A stretch of 64,000 nucleotides of DNA, from NCBI GenBank assembly GCA_951813295.1, contig CATOTI010000002.1, forward strand, positions 1,984,001 through 2,048,000. Reading direction: 5' to 3'. Positions 25,558 to 34,222 of this stretch are shown one piece after another. Source of the stretch: an uncultured Pseudomonadales bacterium. GTDB lineage: Bacteria > Pseudomonadota > Gammaproteobacteria > Pseudomonadales > Azotimanducaceae. Each line of letters begins with the position of its first letter. Within the stretch, counting starts at the first letter, position 1. A program made the position numbers and the translations under genes. The notes beneath the pieces are model-generated. The model was not told where the DNA came from and made no database searches. It saw only the letters and a program-made list of their open reading frames with translations.

Positions 25558-26957
25558 GCGGCGTAACGATCCCAGAAGCGTGCGCTTCGCTCGGTGTGCC
25601 CGGCCTCCCAATCGTCGCGGAAGGCGAAGAGCAACCGGCGGAGATCATCGACGATGGCATCGCTCCCCGGGGTACCGAAGAGATCGTTCGTCTCCCAGGG
25701 GTCGTTCGCCAGGTCGAAGAGCTGAGTCCGGCGTTCGTGATCGCGCGGCGCGTATTCGATCAGTTTGTGCTGGCGTGTTTTGACGGCGCGCTGTGAGCCG
25801 ACGTACGCGAAGTAGAGCGCGTCGCGGACGGTATGCGCGGGATCGTGCAAGGCGGGGACGAGGTTCTCGCCTTCGACCGACTCTGGTACCGGCATGCCGA
25901 TGAGATGGGCGAGTGTGGGAAAGATGTCGAATAGGTAGACGAAAGCGTCGCGGCGCTGATTCGCCGGTATGCCCGGTCCGGCAAGAATCAGCGGCACGTG
26001 TACGCTGTGTTCGTAGCAGTTCTGCTTACCCATGAGCCCGTGCTGGCCGACGGCGAGGCCGTTGTCGCCGGCGAAAACGATGATCGTGTCCTCGGTCAAG
26101 CCACGCTCGTCGAGGGTGTCGAGCACCCTTCCCAGTTCATGATCGAGGTGGGTGATCATCGCGTAGTACTCGGCGTTGTGGCGCCGAAGCTCTTCGGGGG
26201 TTCGGGGGAACTCGGCCAACAACTCGTCGCGAATGCGTAGCGCCCCGTTGTCGAACGGGTGCGCGCCCAGGGTGTTCGGCGCTAGCTCGACATCGTCGAA
26301 CGGATACTCGTCGAGAAACTCCTGCGGCATGGTGCGCGGATCGTGTGGCGCGAGCAGTGCGAGATAGGCAAAAAACGGCTGATCCGCCTCCTGGCGGTTC
26401 AGAAACTCGATGGCCGCGTCACAGATGATCTCGCTCGAGTGCCTTCCTGAGTGAATATGGTCCGCGTCCCGGTAGGAAACGTTGTTATTGCCGAAGTTCG
26501 GCGGGTCGGCGATGTAGGCGAGTTTTTTGTCGTACCGACCGGACGGATCGTAGTGGTAAGCCGGGACGTTCCAGTGATCGGCCATGCCGCCGAAGTAGAT
26601 TTCGTCGCCTTCGTCGAAACCGCGCTGAAACGACTCCCGCCCGTTATGCCACTTCCCGGCACCCCAGGTGCGATAGCCGAAGTCGCGCAGCGCTTCGCCG
26701 AGCATCGTGTGTTCGCGCGGGATCGATTCGCCCGAGTTCACGAGATGAAAGAGGGTGCGTCCGGTGTGCAGCATCGCCCTGCTCGGCATGCAGATCGCGC
26801 CGTGCGTTCCGCACGGGATGTGCGCCTGGGTGAACGACGTCCCGCGCGCGACAAGGCGATCGATGTTCGGTGTGCGGATCCGCGACTGACCGAGCGCACG
26901 AATCGTGTCGAAGCGTTGATCGTCCGTGAAGAAGACGACGATGTTGGGTTTGTTCAT
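25554..26957 (-). CDS. Sulfatase (type I), apparently cytoplasmic
   Basis: This 467-residue sulfatase has metal-binding DD at residues 12-13 (FFTDDQRFD), the formylglycine motif CMPSR with C56, a GAGKWHNG Lys/His segment and FAGDNGLAVGQHG with the later metal ligands. The protein begins MNKPNIVVFF without a signal peptide. This suggests a cytoplasmic substrate or a missing leader, in contrast to the exported sulfatase at 13945. ATG 26957 follows GAGGGGAAC. It lies 11 bases after the ThDP enzyme gene and overlaps its own maturase gene, so the three form one operon. The likely reaction is desulfation of a small organic sulfate ester. Confidence 0.93.
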   Translation of the reverse strand: MNKPNIVVFFTDDQRFDTIRALGQSRIRTPNIDRLVARGTSFTQAHIPCGTHGAICMPSRAMLHTGRTLFHLVNSGESIPREHTMLGEALRDFGYRTWGAGKWHNGRESFQRGFDEGDEIYFGGMADHWNVPAYHYDPSGRYDKKLAYIADPPNFGNNNVSYRDADHIHSGRHSSEIICDAAIEFLNRQEADQPFFAYLALLAPHDPRTMPQEFLDEYPFDDVELAPNTLGAHPFDNGALRIRDELLAEFPRTPEELRRHNAEYYAMITHLDHELGRVLDTLDERGLTEDTIIVFAGDNGLAVGQHGLMGKQNCYEHSVHVPLILAGPGIPANQRRDAFVYLFDIFPTLAHLIGMPVPESVEGENLVPALHDPAHTVRDALYFAYVGSQRAVKTRQHKLIEYAPRDHERRTQLFDLANDPWETNDLFGTPGSDAIVDDLRRLLFAFRDDWEAGHTERSARFWDRYAA

Positions 26958-26968
26958 GTTCGTTCCCC

Positions 26969-28615
26969 TCAGCCGAGATAGGAGCCGCCCGCGACGCGGC
27001 CGCCTTTCGGATCGGTGAGGACATGCACGACCGCGGGCCGGTTGGCGCCTAGTGCGCGTTGGAGTGCTGCTTCGAGATCCGCAGGATCCTCGACCCGTTC
27101 GGCGTGACCGTCGACGAGTTCGGCGAACTTTTCGTAGTTCGCGGGCAGGAGCTTGGCGATACGCGGTGAATCCTCGGGGAACATTCGGTCCTGGATCGTG
27201 TGGCCGGCGATGCCTTCGTTGTTGCAGACGACGAAGACCACGTTGGCGCCGACGCGGGCTGCGGTTTCGACTTCCAGCGCGGCGGCACCGAAAGCGTAGT
27301 CGCCGACGACTGCCACCACCGTCGAATCGGGGCGCGCGAGCTTCGCGCCGATCGCATACGGCACACCGGTACCCATGCAGCCGGTCGTGCCGGCATTGAG
27401 TCGTGAGCGTTCGACGAAGCTGTCGAGCAGCACGCGCCCGATACCCATCGTGATTTCGCCGTCGACAGCCAAGTGCGCGTCGCGCGGGATCGCGTCGCGA
27501 ACGGCGGCAATGACCCGGTGCGGATCGATCGGTACGGCGTCGGAGGAAATACGATCTGTCAGTCGCGCGGCGTTCGTTTTGCTCATCGATGCGAGCTCCG
27601 CGAGCCAACCGGTCGCGCTCGATTTGAGCGTGCGGGACTCGAGCCGCTCGTGTAGCGCGAGTGCCGTGTGCTTGGCGTCGGCCACGACGCCGATCTCGAC
27701 GTCGGCTGCGCTGTACATTTCCTCGGCGTGGACGTCGATCTGCGCGATGCGCACACCTTCGGCGTATCGGGGGGCTCGGCCGAACTGGAAGATCCAGTTG
27801 AAACGCCCGCCGATCATGACAATCGCGTCGGCCTGCGCGAGTGCTGATGAACGCGCGCCGTTGACGAAATGGGCGTTGTCATCCGGGATCACGCCGCGTC
27901 CCATGGGCGAGGTGACGTAGGGAATGCCGAGATCGACGAGTTTGGTGAGTGCTTCGCCGGCGCCCGCCCAGCCGGCGCCCTTGCCGATGAGGACGAGCGG
28001 GCGTTCGGCGTCGGCGAGCAGATCGGCGACATCGTCCATTGCCGCTGGGTCGGGATGCGGCGCGTGAATTGCCGGTGCGCGTTCTCGCAGGACCACATCC
28101 TCCTCGGCGATCGATCGAGCGATGGTTTCTCCCGGGAAATCGAGATAGACCCCGCCCGGTCGCCCGGTGACGGATTTCCCGAGCGCGAGATGGACAAGCT
28201 CGGGAATTCGCCGCGTGCTATCGACGCGGCCGAGCCATTTGACACCCGGTCGAGCGAACGCGAGTTGGTCGGATTCCTGGAATCCACCGAGGCCGTTGGT
28301 GTTGCTTGACGACGATCCGCCGAGGACGACGAGCGGCATGCTGGACTCGGTCGCGACGTGTAACGGCGTGATGGCGTTCGTCATGCCGGGCCCCGAGGCG
28401 GCCACCATGACGCCCGGCTTTTTGTTGACGTAGCCCCACGCACTCGCCATGAAGCAGGCCGACTCCTCGTGCCGGCAGTTCACGACCTGCATGCCGATTT
28501 CAGTCGCGCCGGCGAAGACCTGAATCATCGGGCCGCCGACCACGCCGAAGATGGTGTCGATCCCCGCGGCCTTCAGTTGCCGCGCCACGATTTGTCCACC
28601 GTTGAGTTCTGCCAC
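26969..28615 (-). CDS. Thiamine-diphosphate enzyme of the oxalyl-CoA decarboxylase / 2-hydroxyacyl-CoA lyase type
   Basis: This 548-residue three-domain ThDP enzyme has the catalytic Glu at E50 (CRHEESACFMASAWGY). The ThDP/Mg motif starts GDYAFGAAALEVET and ends with VVCNNEGI. The middle-domain signature lacks the clear FAD features of acetolactate synthase. The C-terminal GDY...EVET...NNEGI pattern resembles oxalyl-CoA decarboxylase and 2-hydroxyacyl-CoA lyase (HACL). Either would release formyl-CoA from a short or long acyl-CoA. GTG 28615 is chosen because GGGGGTGGGGAA lies just upstream; the frame continues to 28690. It is divergent from a PhyH gene and close to a CoA-transferase, and it heads the operon with sulfatase and FGE. 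Confidence 0.87.
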   Translation of the reverse strand: MAELNGGQIVARQLKAAGIDTIFGVVGGPMIQVFAGATEIGMQVVNCRHEESACFMASAWGYVNKKPGVMVAASGPGMTNAITPLHVATESSMPLVVLGGSSSSNTNGLGGFQESDQLAFARPGVKWLGRVDSTRRIPELVHLALGKSVTGRPGGVYLDFPGETIARSIAEEDVVLRERAPAIHAPHPDPAAMDDVADLLADAERPLVLIGKGAGWAGAGEALTKLVDLGIPYVTSPMGRGVIPDDNAHFVNGARSSALAQADAIVMIGGRFNWIFQFGRAPRYAEGVRIAQIDVHAEEMYSAADVEIGVVADAKHTALALHERLESRTLKSSATGWLAELASMSKTNAARLTDRISSDAVPIDPHRVIAAVRDAIPRDAHLAVDGEITMGIGRVLLDSFVERSRLNAGTTGCMGTGVPYAIGAKLARPDSTVVAVVGDYAFGAAALEVETAARVGANVVFVVCNNEGIAGHTIQDRMFPEDSPRIAKLLPANYEKFAELVDGHAERVEDPADLEAALQRALGANRPAVVHVLTDPKGGRVAGGSYLG

Positions 28616-28703
28616 TTCCCCACCCCCTGCAGAAGAAAGGTGGACATCATAGGACGCACCTCGAATCCTTGGCGGTTGGTCGAAAAACAAAACGGAGAGA
28701 CAG

Positions 28704-29558
28704 GTGAGTGAATCGGTGCGAGAGGAAGTAGAAGCCCCGGTGATCGACGGCCTCGACGGTTGGTTGCGCGAGATCGATGAGCGCGGTTACACCGTCGTTC
28801 CGGATTTCCTCGATGCGTCAGCGGTCCAATCCATCCGCGATGCGTTCAACAACGAAGTACCCATCACGCCGTTGCCGTTGGACAAGGCAGGCGAAGGCAA
28901 GACCATTCGTGGCCACAACCTGCTCGCGAAGACGCGCGCGGTCGACTTCGTCTTCCTCGATCCCTGCGTCCGGGCGTTAGTCGAAGGCGTGATCGGCAAG
29001 GAATCGCGGATCAACATCACCACCCTCTTCAACCTGCTGCCGGGCGAGAAGCAACAGCCGCGACACCAGGACGATGGTCTGTGGCCGATTCCACGGCCGC
29101 ACCCGCCGTTCCTCTTGAATATCGTCATCGCGATCGACGACTTCGATGAGGACAACGGCGCAACCCACGTCGTGCCTTACAGCCATGCGTGGCACGACAG
29201 GAAAGTCGATCAATCGGAGCCGACGACGCAGGTGACGATGAAATCGGGATCCTTGCTGGCCTGGTCGGGAGCGCTCTGGCACGGCGGCGGCGCCAATACG
29301 ACGTCGGATCGTGAACGTCTCGGGCTTTTCCTCAGCCACGTCGTGGCATATCTCGCACCACAGGAAACGCAGCTCATCTCCGTGCCACGCGACATCGTGC
29401 GTACCCTCGACCCGACGCTCCAACGGCTGATCGGATACCGAAAGTTTTCGCGTATCGGCGGCGAGATCGATTTCCGAGATCCCATCGACGTGCTGGCTGA
29501 TGGTGAGGTTGTCCACCCGACGGCCAAGGTCGGCCATTCCGGATTTGGCCGCGTTTAG
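28704..29558 (+). CDS. Phytanoyl-CoA dioxygenase (PhyH) family protein
   Basis: This 284-residue Fe(II)/2-oxoglutarate dioxygenase has an HxD pair in PRHQDDGLW near residue 113, the distal His in LWHGGGANTTS near 193, and the 2-oxoglutarate-binding Arg ten residues later in SDRERLGLF. The reaction is hydroxylation, in true PhyH at carbon 2 of a 3-methyl acyl-CoA. The GTG start at 28704 follows ACGGAGAG. It is divergent from the ThDP lyase gene (88-base gap) and sits before the CoA-transferase gene. That arrangement would fit the alpha-oxidation order of activation, 2-hydroxylation and formyl-CoA release. It shares little with the PhyH protein at 22809 beyond the iron and 2-oxoglutarate motifs. 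Confidence 0.88.
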   Translation: MSESVREEVEAPVIDGLDGWLREIDERGYTVVPDFLDASAVQSIRDAFNNEVPITPLPLDKAGEGKTIRGHNLLAKTRAVDFVFLDPCVRALVEGVIGKESRINITTLFNLLPGEKQQPRHQDDGLWPIPRPHPPFLLNIVIAIDDFDEDNGATHVVPYSHAWHDRKVDQSEPTTQVTMKSGSLLAWSGALWHGGGANTTSDRERLGLFLSHVVAYLAPQETQLISVPRDIVRTLDPTLQRLIGYRKFSRIGGEIDFRDPIDVLADGEVVHPTAKVGHSGFGRV

Positions 29559-29614
29559 CGGGTCTTTCCCGATCTCGCTTATGCTCGGCGTTGGGGGACT
29601 CATTGGGGAATAGG

Positions 29615-32020
29615 ATGAATCGGTCGGGTGTGCATCCACTCGAAGGGCTGCGCGTGCTGGATCTTTCCGAAGGCGTGGCAGGACCTTTTTGCGCCAAGTT
29701 GCTGGGCGACCTCGGCGCGGACGTCGTCAAGGTCGAATCGCCGGCGGGCGACGTCACCCGGGCGATGGGGCCTTTCAGGAACGGCGTGCCCGATCTCGAA
29801 GGCAGTGCCTCGTTCTTCTACTTCAATACGAGCAAACGCAGCGTCGTGCTGGATTGGCGCTCGGCGGCGGGGCGGGATGTGCTCGCCAAGTTGATTTCGC
29901 GTTACGACGTCGTCATCGCGAGTGAGACGATCGAGACTCTCGAGCGCGAGGGATTGGGCTACGACGTCCTCGCGAGCTGGAATCCGGGCGTGATCCTGAC
30001 GACGATCACCGGCTTCGGTTCGTTCGGTCCGAACTCGCATTACACCTCGTCGCATCTCGTCGCTTGTGCGGTAGGCGGTTGGTCCCAGCTTTGCGGTACG
30101 CCCGATCGGGAGCCGTTGCAGGTCGGTGGTGCGTTGTCGGAAACGCTCGCCGGTGCCTTTGCGGCCGTCGCGACACAACTCGCCGTGATGGGTCGTGCTC
30201 GCCATGGCCGCGGCGATCATGTCGATGTCTCCGTTCAGGAAGCCGTGATCGCGGGGGCGCAAATGCCGACGCTGCTCTATGAGTATCGTGGGATCGCGCC
30301 GGAACGGTATTCGAGCGTCGGCTCGGGCGCCGGCGCGTGCTACATGTTGCCGACGCGCGAGGGCTATATCGGTCTCAATGCGTTGACGCGTCCGCAGTGG
30401 CACATGTTGTGCGCCTTCCTCGGGCGCGAGGACATCGCCGAGGATCCCCACTATCTGACCATGTCGTGGACCAACCCCGACGAACGTCTCGAGGAGGTCC
30501 GCGACGCGTTTCGTGCGGCCACCGCGGACCGCACGGCGGATGAGCTCTTCCACGAAGCGGAAAAGCATCGTGTGCCGTTCGGGCTCGTGCCGGACATGCA
30601 AGGCATGTTCGAGTTGCCGCCGCTCGTCGAGCGCGGCTTCTTCGTGCCGCTCGAGCATCCGACGCTCGGTATCATCGAGACGCCGGGCGTGCCGTTCGTC
30701 TCGAAGGAGATGGCGCCGAAACCTTATCGACCGCCGCTCCTCGGCGAGCACAGCGAGGCGTTGTTCGCGGAAATCGACGATATGGAAACGCCCGCGAGCG
30801 ACCCAGTCGATGTCGCGGACGCTGAGCCGAATCCCCTGCCCCTGCGCGGTGTTCGGGTACTCGACCTTTCGATGTTCTTTGCCGGTCCCGCGTGCGCGCA
30901 GATCGCGGCGGATGCCGGGGCCGAGGTCATCAAGGTCGAATCGGTGCAACGGATCGATGGCTGGCGCGGCGCGGGCTCATCGAATGCCGACGACGAGTTG
31001 CCGGGCTGGGAGAGTTCGCCCTATTTCAACTGGATCAACCGAAACAAACGCGACGTGACGTTGAATCTCAACGATCCGCGTGGCGCCGAGGTCATCAAGA
31101 CGCTCGTCAAGGACGCGGATTGCCTGATCGAGAACTACACACCGCGAGTCATGGCGAAGTTCGGCTTGTCTTACGAGGAGCTTCAGAAGATCAATCCGCG
31201 CCTCGTGATGATCTCGCTCTCCGGTTTCGGCGCCGCCACGTCGTGGCGCGATTACGTCGCGTTCGGCATGTCGACGGAGCAGATGTCGGGCGCGACTCAC
31301 CTGACCGGCTATCCGGACGGCGAGCCCCTCTTCACGGGTACGACAGGTGGCGATCTCTATTCCGGTGTCATGGGCGCTAACGCGCTCTTCGCCGCGCTTC
31401 AGCTTCGTGAAAAGACGGGCGTCGGCCAACACATCGATTTCGGCCAGGTCGAGGCCTGCAGTACTTATCTGGGTGATGCGATGACGGCCTGGTCGCTCGC
31501 CGGCCACGATCCGGGTCGGATCGGTAATCGGCATCACTGCTATCCCCTGCAGGGCGTGTTCGAATGCAGTCGCGAACGTTGGATCGCGATCACGTGCCGT
31601 GACGCGGAGGAACTCGCCACGCTCGCGCGGCTCGTCGGCGTAGAGGCGGAAGAAGCGGCGCTCCTCGATGCGCTGCCGGGCTGGTCGATCGATCGTGATC
31701 ATCGCGAGACGATGGACGAACTCCAGGCGCATGGAATCACCGCGGGTGCCGTGCAGAACGGACCGGAAATTCTCGCGGATCCGCAGATCGCGGCGCGTGA
31801 CGGACTCATCGTGCAAGATCGCCCCGGACTCGGCGAGAAGCATTATCCCAACCAGCCGTATCGCCTCTGCCGGACCGAAGCACCGCCGATAGGACGGGCG
31901 CCCCTCCTCGGCGAACACTCGGCGGAAATCCTCACCGAGCTTGCGGGGCTTTCGGACGACGACATCGTCGAGCTCATCATCGACGACGTGGTCGGGACGG
32001 TCCCGATGGCGGCGCGGTAG
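29615..32020 (+). CDS. Tandem-domain CaiB/BaiF family (class III) CoA-transferase
   Basis: This 801-residue protein has two full class III CoA-transferase domains. Domain 1 (about 1-385) opens HPLEGLRVLDLSEGVAGPFC; domain 2 (about 410-801) opens LPLRGVRVLDLSMFFAGPAC. Single-domain relatives are about 400 residues long. The catalytic Asp that carries the CoA-thioester intermediate is plausible in domain 2 (SWRDYVAFG), but the aligned position in domain 1 reads SSHLVACAV with His, so domain 1 looks catalytically dead. The enzyme would move CoA between carboxylates, for example onto a branched acid. ATG 29615 lies after GGGGAATAGG. It lies 56 bases after the PhyH gene and 38 bases before the aldo/keto reductase gene. 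Confidence 0.92.
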   Translation: MNRSGVHPLEGLRVLDLSEGVAGPFCAKLLGDLGADVVKVESPAGDVTRAMGPFRNGVPDLEGSASFFYFNTSKRSVVLDWRSAAGRDVLAKLISRYDVVIASETIETLEREGLGYDVLASWNPGVILTTITGFGSFGPNSHYTSSHLVACAVGGWSQLCGTPDREPLQVGGALSETLAGAFAAVATQLAVMGRARHGRGDHVDVSVQEAVIAGAQMPTLLYEYRGIAPERYSSVGSGAGACYMLPTREGYIGLNALTRPQWHMLCAFLGREDIAEDPHYLTMSWTNPDERLEEVRDAFRAATADRTADELFHEAEKHRVPFGLVPDMQGMFELPPLVERGFFVPLEHPTLGIIETPGVPFVSKEMAPKPYRPPLLGEHSEALFAEIDDMETPASDPVDVADAEPNPLPLRGVRVLDLSMFFAGPACAQIAADAGAEVIKVESVQRIDGWRGAGSSNADDELPGWESSPYFNWINRNKRDVTLNLNDPRGAEVIKTLVKDADCLIENYTPRVMAKFGLSYEELQKINPRLVMISLSGFGAATSWRDYVAFGMSTEQMSGATHLTGYPDGEPLFTGTTGGDLYSGVMGANALFAALQLREKTGVGQHIDFGQVEACSTYLGDAMTAWSLAGHDPGRIGNRHHCYPLQGVFECSRERWIAITCRDAEELATLARLVGVEAEEAALLDALPGWSIDRDHRETMDELQAHGITAGAVQNGPEILADPQIAARDGLIVQDRPGLGEKHYPNQPYRLCRTEAPPIGRAPLLGEHSAEILTELAGLSDDDIVELIIDDVVGTVPMAAR

Positions 32021-32058
32021 GTCATCGACGAAACTCTAGAGAAGAAGCAGGAGTCAGC

Positions 32059-33069
32059 ATGGCAATCGAGTACCGCTTGCTCGGTCGAACCGGCGTACAG
32101 GTCAGCAATCTCTGTCTCGGCGCGATGATGTTCGGCATGCGCACCGAGCCCGACGACAGCTACGCGATCGTCGACCGGGCGATCGAGCGCGGCATCAACT
32201 TCATCGACACGGCAAACGTCTATTCGCGCGGCGTGAGCGAGACGATCACGGGCGATGCGCTCGTTCGTAACGGTAAGCGTGATCGCATCGTGCTCGCGAC
32301 GAAGTTCCACGGTGCGATGGCGGACGATGACCCCAACATGCGGGGCGCGAGTCGTCGTCACATCATCAAAGCGTGCGAGGCGAGCCTCGAGCGCCTCAAG
32401 ACCGACTACATCGATCTCTATCAGATCCATCGTCCGCGTTCGGATACGGCGATCGACGAGACGCTCCGGGCGCTCGATGATCTGATCACGGCCGGCAAAG
32501 TTCGCTACATCGGCACGTCCACGTTCGCAGCCTGGCAGCTCGTCGAGTCGCTGTGGGCTGCGGAGCGGCTCGGGCTCAACCGGTTCATCTGCGAGCAGCA
32601 GCCCTACAACCTGCTCGATCGGCGTGTCGAACGTGAACTCATGCCGATGGCGGAAACCTATGGATTCGCCACGATTCCGTGGAGTCCGCTTGGCGGTGGG
32701 TTGTTGACGGGTAAGTATCAACGCGGTCAGGAACCGCCCAGCGGGACGCGCTTTTCATCGCCCAACGCCATGCAGCGGCGGCGCTTCAACGATCGCATCT
32801 TCGATGTGATCGAAGGTCTCGAACCATTGGCCGCCAAGCACGACGTGCCGCTCTCGCAATACACGCTTGCCTGGGTGATGGCGCAACGTGGTGTCACGAG
32901 CCCGATCATCGGGCCGCGAACGATGGCGCAGCTCGACGACAACCTCGATGCCGCTGATGTCGCGCTCGATGACGAGGATTTTTCAGCCGTCGACGAGGTG
33001 ATCCCGCCCGGCCAGATGGTCGCGCCGTTTTACGAGGCGGATTTCGGGCCGCACCGCTTCAGAGTCTAG
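32059..33069 (+). CDS. Aldo/keto reductase
   Basis: This 336-residue TIM-barrel NADP(H) oxidoreductase has an intact catalytic tetrad: D50 (NFIDTANVY), Y55, K82 (LATKFHG) and H124 (YQIHRP). The C-terminal cofactor clamp reads SPIIGPRTMAQL. It reduces an aldehyde or ketone, or works in reverse; the substrate is unknown. A CAGGAG ribosome site precedes ATG 32059. It is downstream of the CoA-transferase, so it could reduce an aldehyde formed by the neighbouring lyase, but that is inference. The TAG stop overlaps the convergent DOPA-dioxygenase-like gene by four bases. Confidence 0.92.
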   Translation: MAIEYRLLGRTGVQVSNLCLGAMMFGMRTEPDDSYAIVDRAIERGINFIDTANVYSRGVSETITGDALVRNGKRDRIVLATKFHGAMADDDPNMRGASRRHIIKACEASLERLKTDYIDLYQIHRPRSDTAIDETLRALDDLITAGKVRYIGTSTFAAWQLVESLWAAERLGLNRFICEQQPYNLLDRRVERELMPMAETYGFATIPWSPLGGGLLTGKYQRGQEPPSGTRFSSPNAMQRRRFNDRIFDVIEGLEPLAAKHDVPLSQYTLAWVMAQRGVTSPIIGPRTMAQLDDNLDAADVALDDEDFSAVDEVIPPGQMVAPFYEADFGPHRFRV

Positions 33070-33437
33070 GAACTCGGGAGGGCCTCGGTGTCCTCCTCGA
33101 ATATCGACGTCACGAGGTCGACTTCATCCCCCAACCAGGTCGCGAGCGTCGTGTGATCCGCCAAATCGTCACCGGTCAACGGGTGGACAAGGATGTCGAG
33201 ATTGCCGCGTTGCTCGTCGAGCCACGGGATCAGGCCGTCGAACTCGTCTCGATCGAAGCTCAGTTGGCAGCTCCACACCGGGTGTGGACCGACCGGACGC
33301 TGATGGAATCGCCCGAGCCCGACGTGGCGGTTCTGCCAAGTCTTGACGCAAAGGTCGCGCGCCTGGGCTTCGGTCCCTTCGTCGAAATAGATGTGTGCGT
33401 GATAGCGGTCGAAGTCGTTTCGCGGTCGATTCGGCAT
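33066..33437 (-). CDS. DOPA 4,5-dioxygenase family protein
   Basis: This 123-residue protein matches the small DOPA-dioxygenase family. It has the start YHAHIYFDEGTEAQA (two His), the central GPHPVWSCQLSF and the C-terminal LVHPLTGDDLADHT. All three expected His-containing segments are present. Characterised fungal and bacterial members cleave catechol rings such as L-DOPA at the 4,5 position, but for most bacterial homologues the substrate is unknown. ATG 33437 has only a weak ribosome site. It is a single gene divergent from the cupin gene at 33516 and convergent with the aldo/keto reductase. Confidence 0.88.
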   Translation of the reverse strand: MPNRPRNDFDRYHAHIYFDEGTEAQARDLCVKTWQNRHVGLGRFHQRPVGPHPVWSCQLSFDRDEFDGLIPWLDEQRGNLDILVHPLTGDDLADHTTLATWLGDEVDLVTSIFEEDTEALPSS

Positions 33438-33515
33438 GGCTCGTTTCGGCGCTCGGTTTGATCGAGCTATGTTACTTTCGAACGCATCGTGAATTGCTAC
33501 TCGTAGGAGAGATCC

Positions 33516-34184
33516 ATGGCGGAAGCAGAGAAGCTGGATTCGGGGGCGGAACGCCCACGGGGCTATGTATCGGAGCGCGGCCCGTTCGAGATCTGGGAGA
33601 ATCCTGAGATAAAGCGGCCCTTCCCGTCGGCGAAGGTGGACCCATCGAAGGCCGGGGCCGGATTCGCGGTCGACGAGCTATCGGAGAAGTACGGCGAGGA
33701 ACCCGTTCGCGCGAAAGTCGGCGAGATGGTCAAGTCGATCTCAGATGGCGCTGCGACGACGCCGCTGTTTGCGCAGAGCGGTCCCAACGGGATGAACCTC
33801 GTGCATGTTTGGTTCGGACCGAATTTCCCGCTCTTCCGGCACAGTCATCCGCGCTACGGTGATTGCCTCTATTACGTCGTCGCTGGCGAAATCGTCATGG
33901 GACGTCGGCGCTTGGGTCCGGGTTCGGGCTTTTTCGTGCCGAACTGCATGCCTTACAAATATCAGGCAGGCCCCGACGGTGTGGAACTCCTGGAGTTTCG
34001 CGCCGGTGGCGGCGAAGCGGATGCGCCCGGAATGAAGCTCGATGAGCACTCGCTCACGTCCATTCAGAAGATCATTGACGGTGCGAACGAACACAGCGTT
34101 ACTTGGGATGCGCCGAAGATGGTGGGAGATACCGCCTTTCGGGTGGCGGAACGACAAGCGAACGAACGATCGACCGAAGACTAG
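33516..34184 (+). CDS. Cupin-like protein, unknown substrate
   Basis: This 222-residue protein has a single cupin barrel in the middle. The first motif is FPLFRHSHPRYGDCLYYVVAGE (about residues 108-129 with two His) and the second is GSGFFVPNCMPYKYQAG, in which the usual His is replaced by Met/Tyr. Metal binding is therefore uncertain. The first 75 residues (ERGPFEIWENPEI and after) form an extra N-terminal extension. A TAGGAGAG ribosome site precedes ATG 33516. It is followed after 38 bases by a second cupin gene, so the two may act together or form a hetero-oligomer. Confidence 0.8.
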   Translation: MAEAEKLDSGAERPRGYVSERGPFEIWENPEIKRPFPSAKVDPSKAGAGFAVDELSEKYGEEPVRAKVGEMVKSISDGAATTPLFAQSGPNGMNLVHVWFGPNFPLFRHSHPRYGDCLYYVVAGEIVMGRRRLGPGSGFFVPNCMPYKYQAGPDGVELLEFRAGGGEADAPGMKLDEHSLTSIQKIIDGANEHSVTWDAPKMVGDTAFRVAERQANERSTED

Positions 34185-34222
34185 CTTCGGCCGCGGGACA
34201 ACGAATAGGAGTCGAAGGGCAA

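Noticed and set aside
24553-25566. 337-codon plus-strand frame antisense to the formylglycine-generating enzyme
   Set aside because: The minus-strand FGE has both active Cys and all family blocks; the plus frame has none.
29600-30949. 449-codon minus-strand frame over the CoA-transferase gene
   Set aside because: Arg-rich composition without domain signature; antisense to a clear two-domain enzyme.
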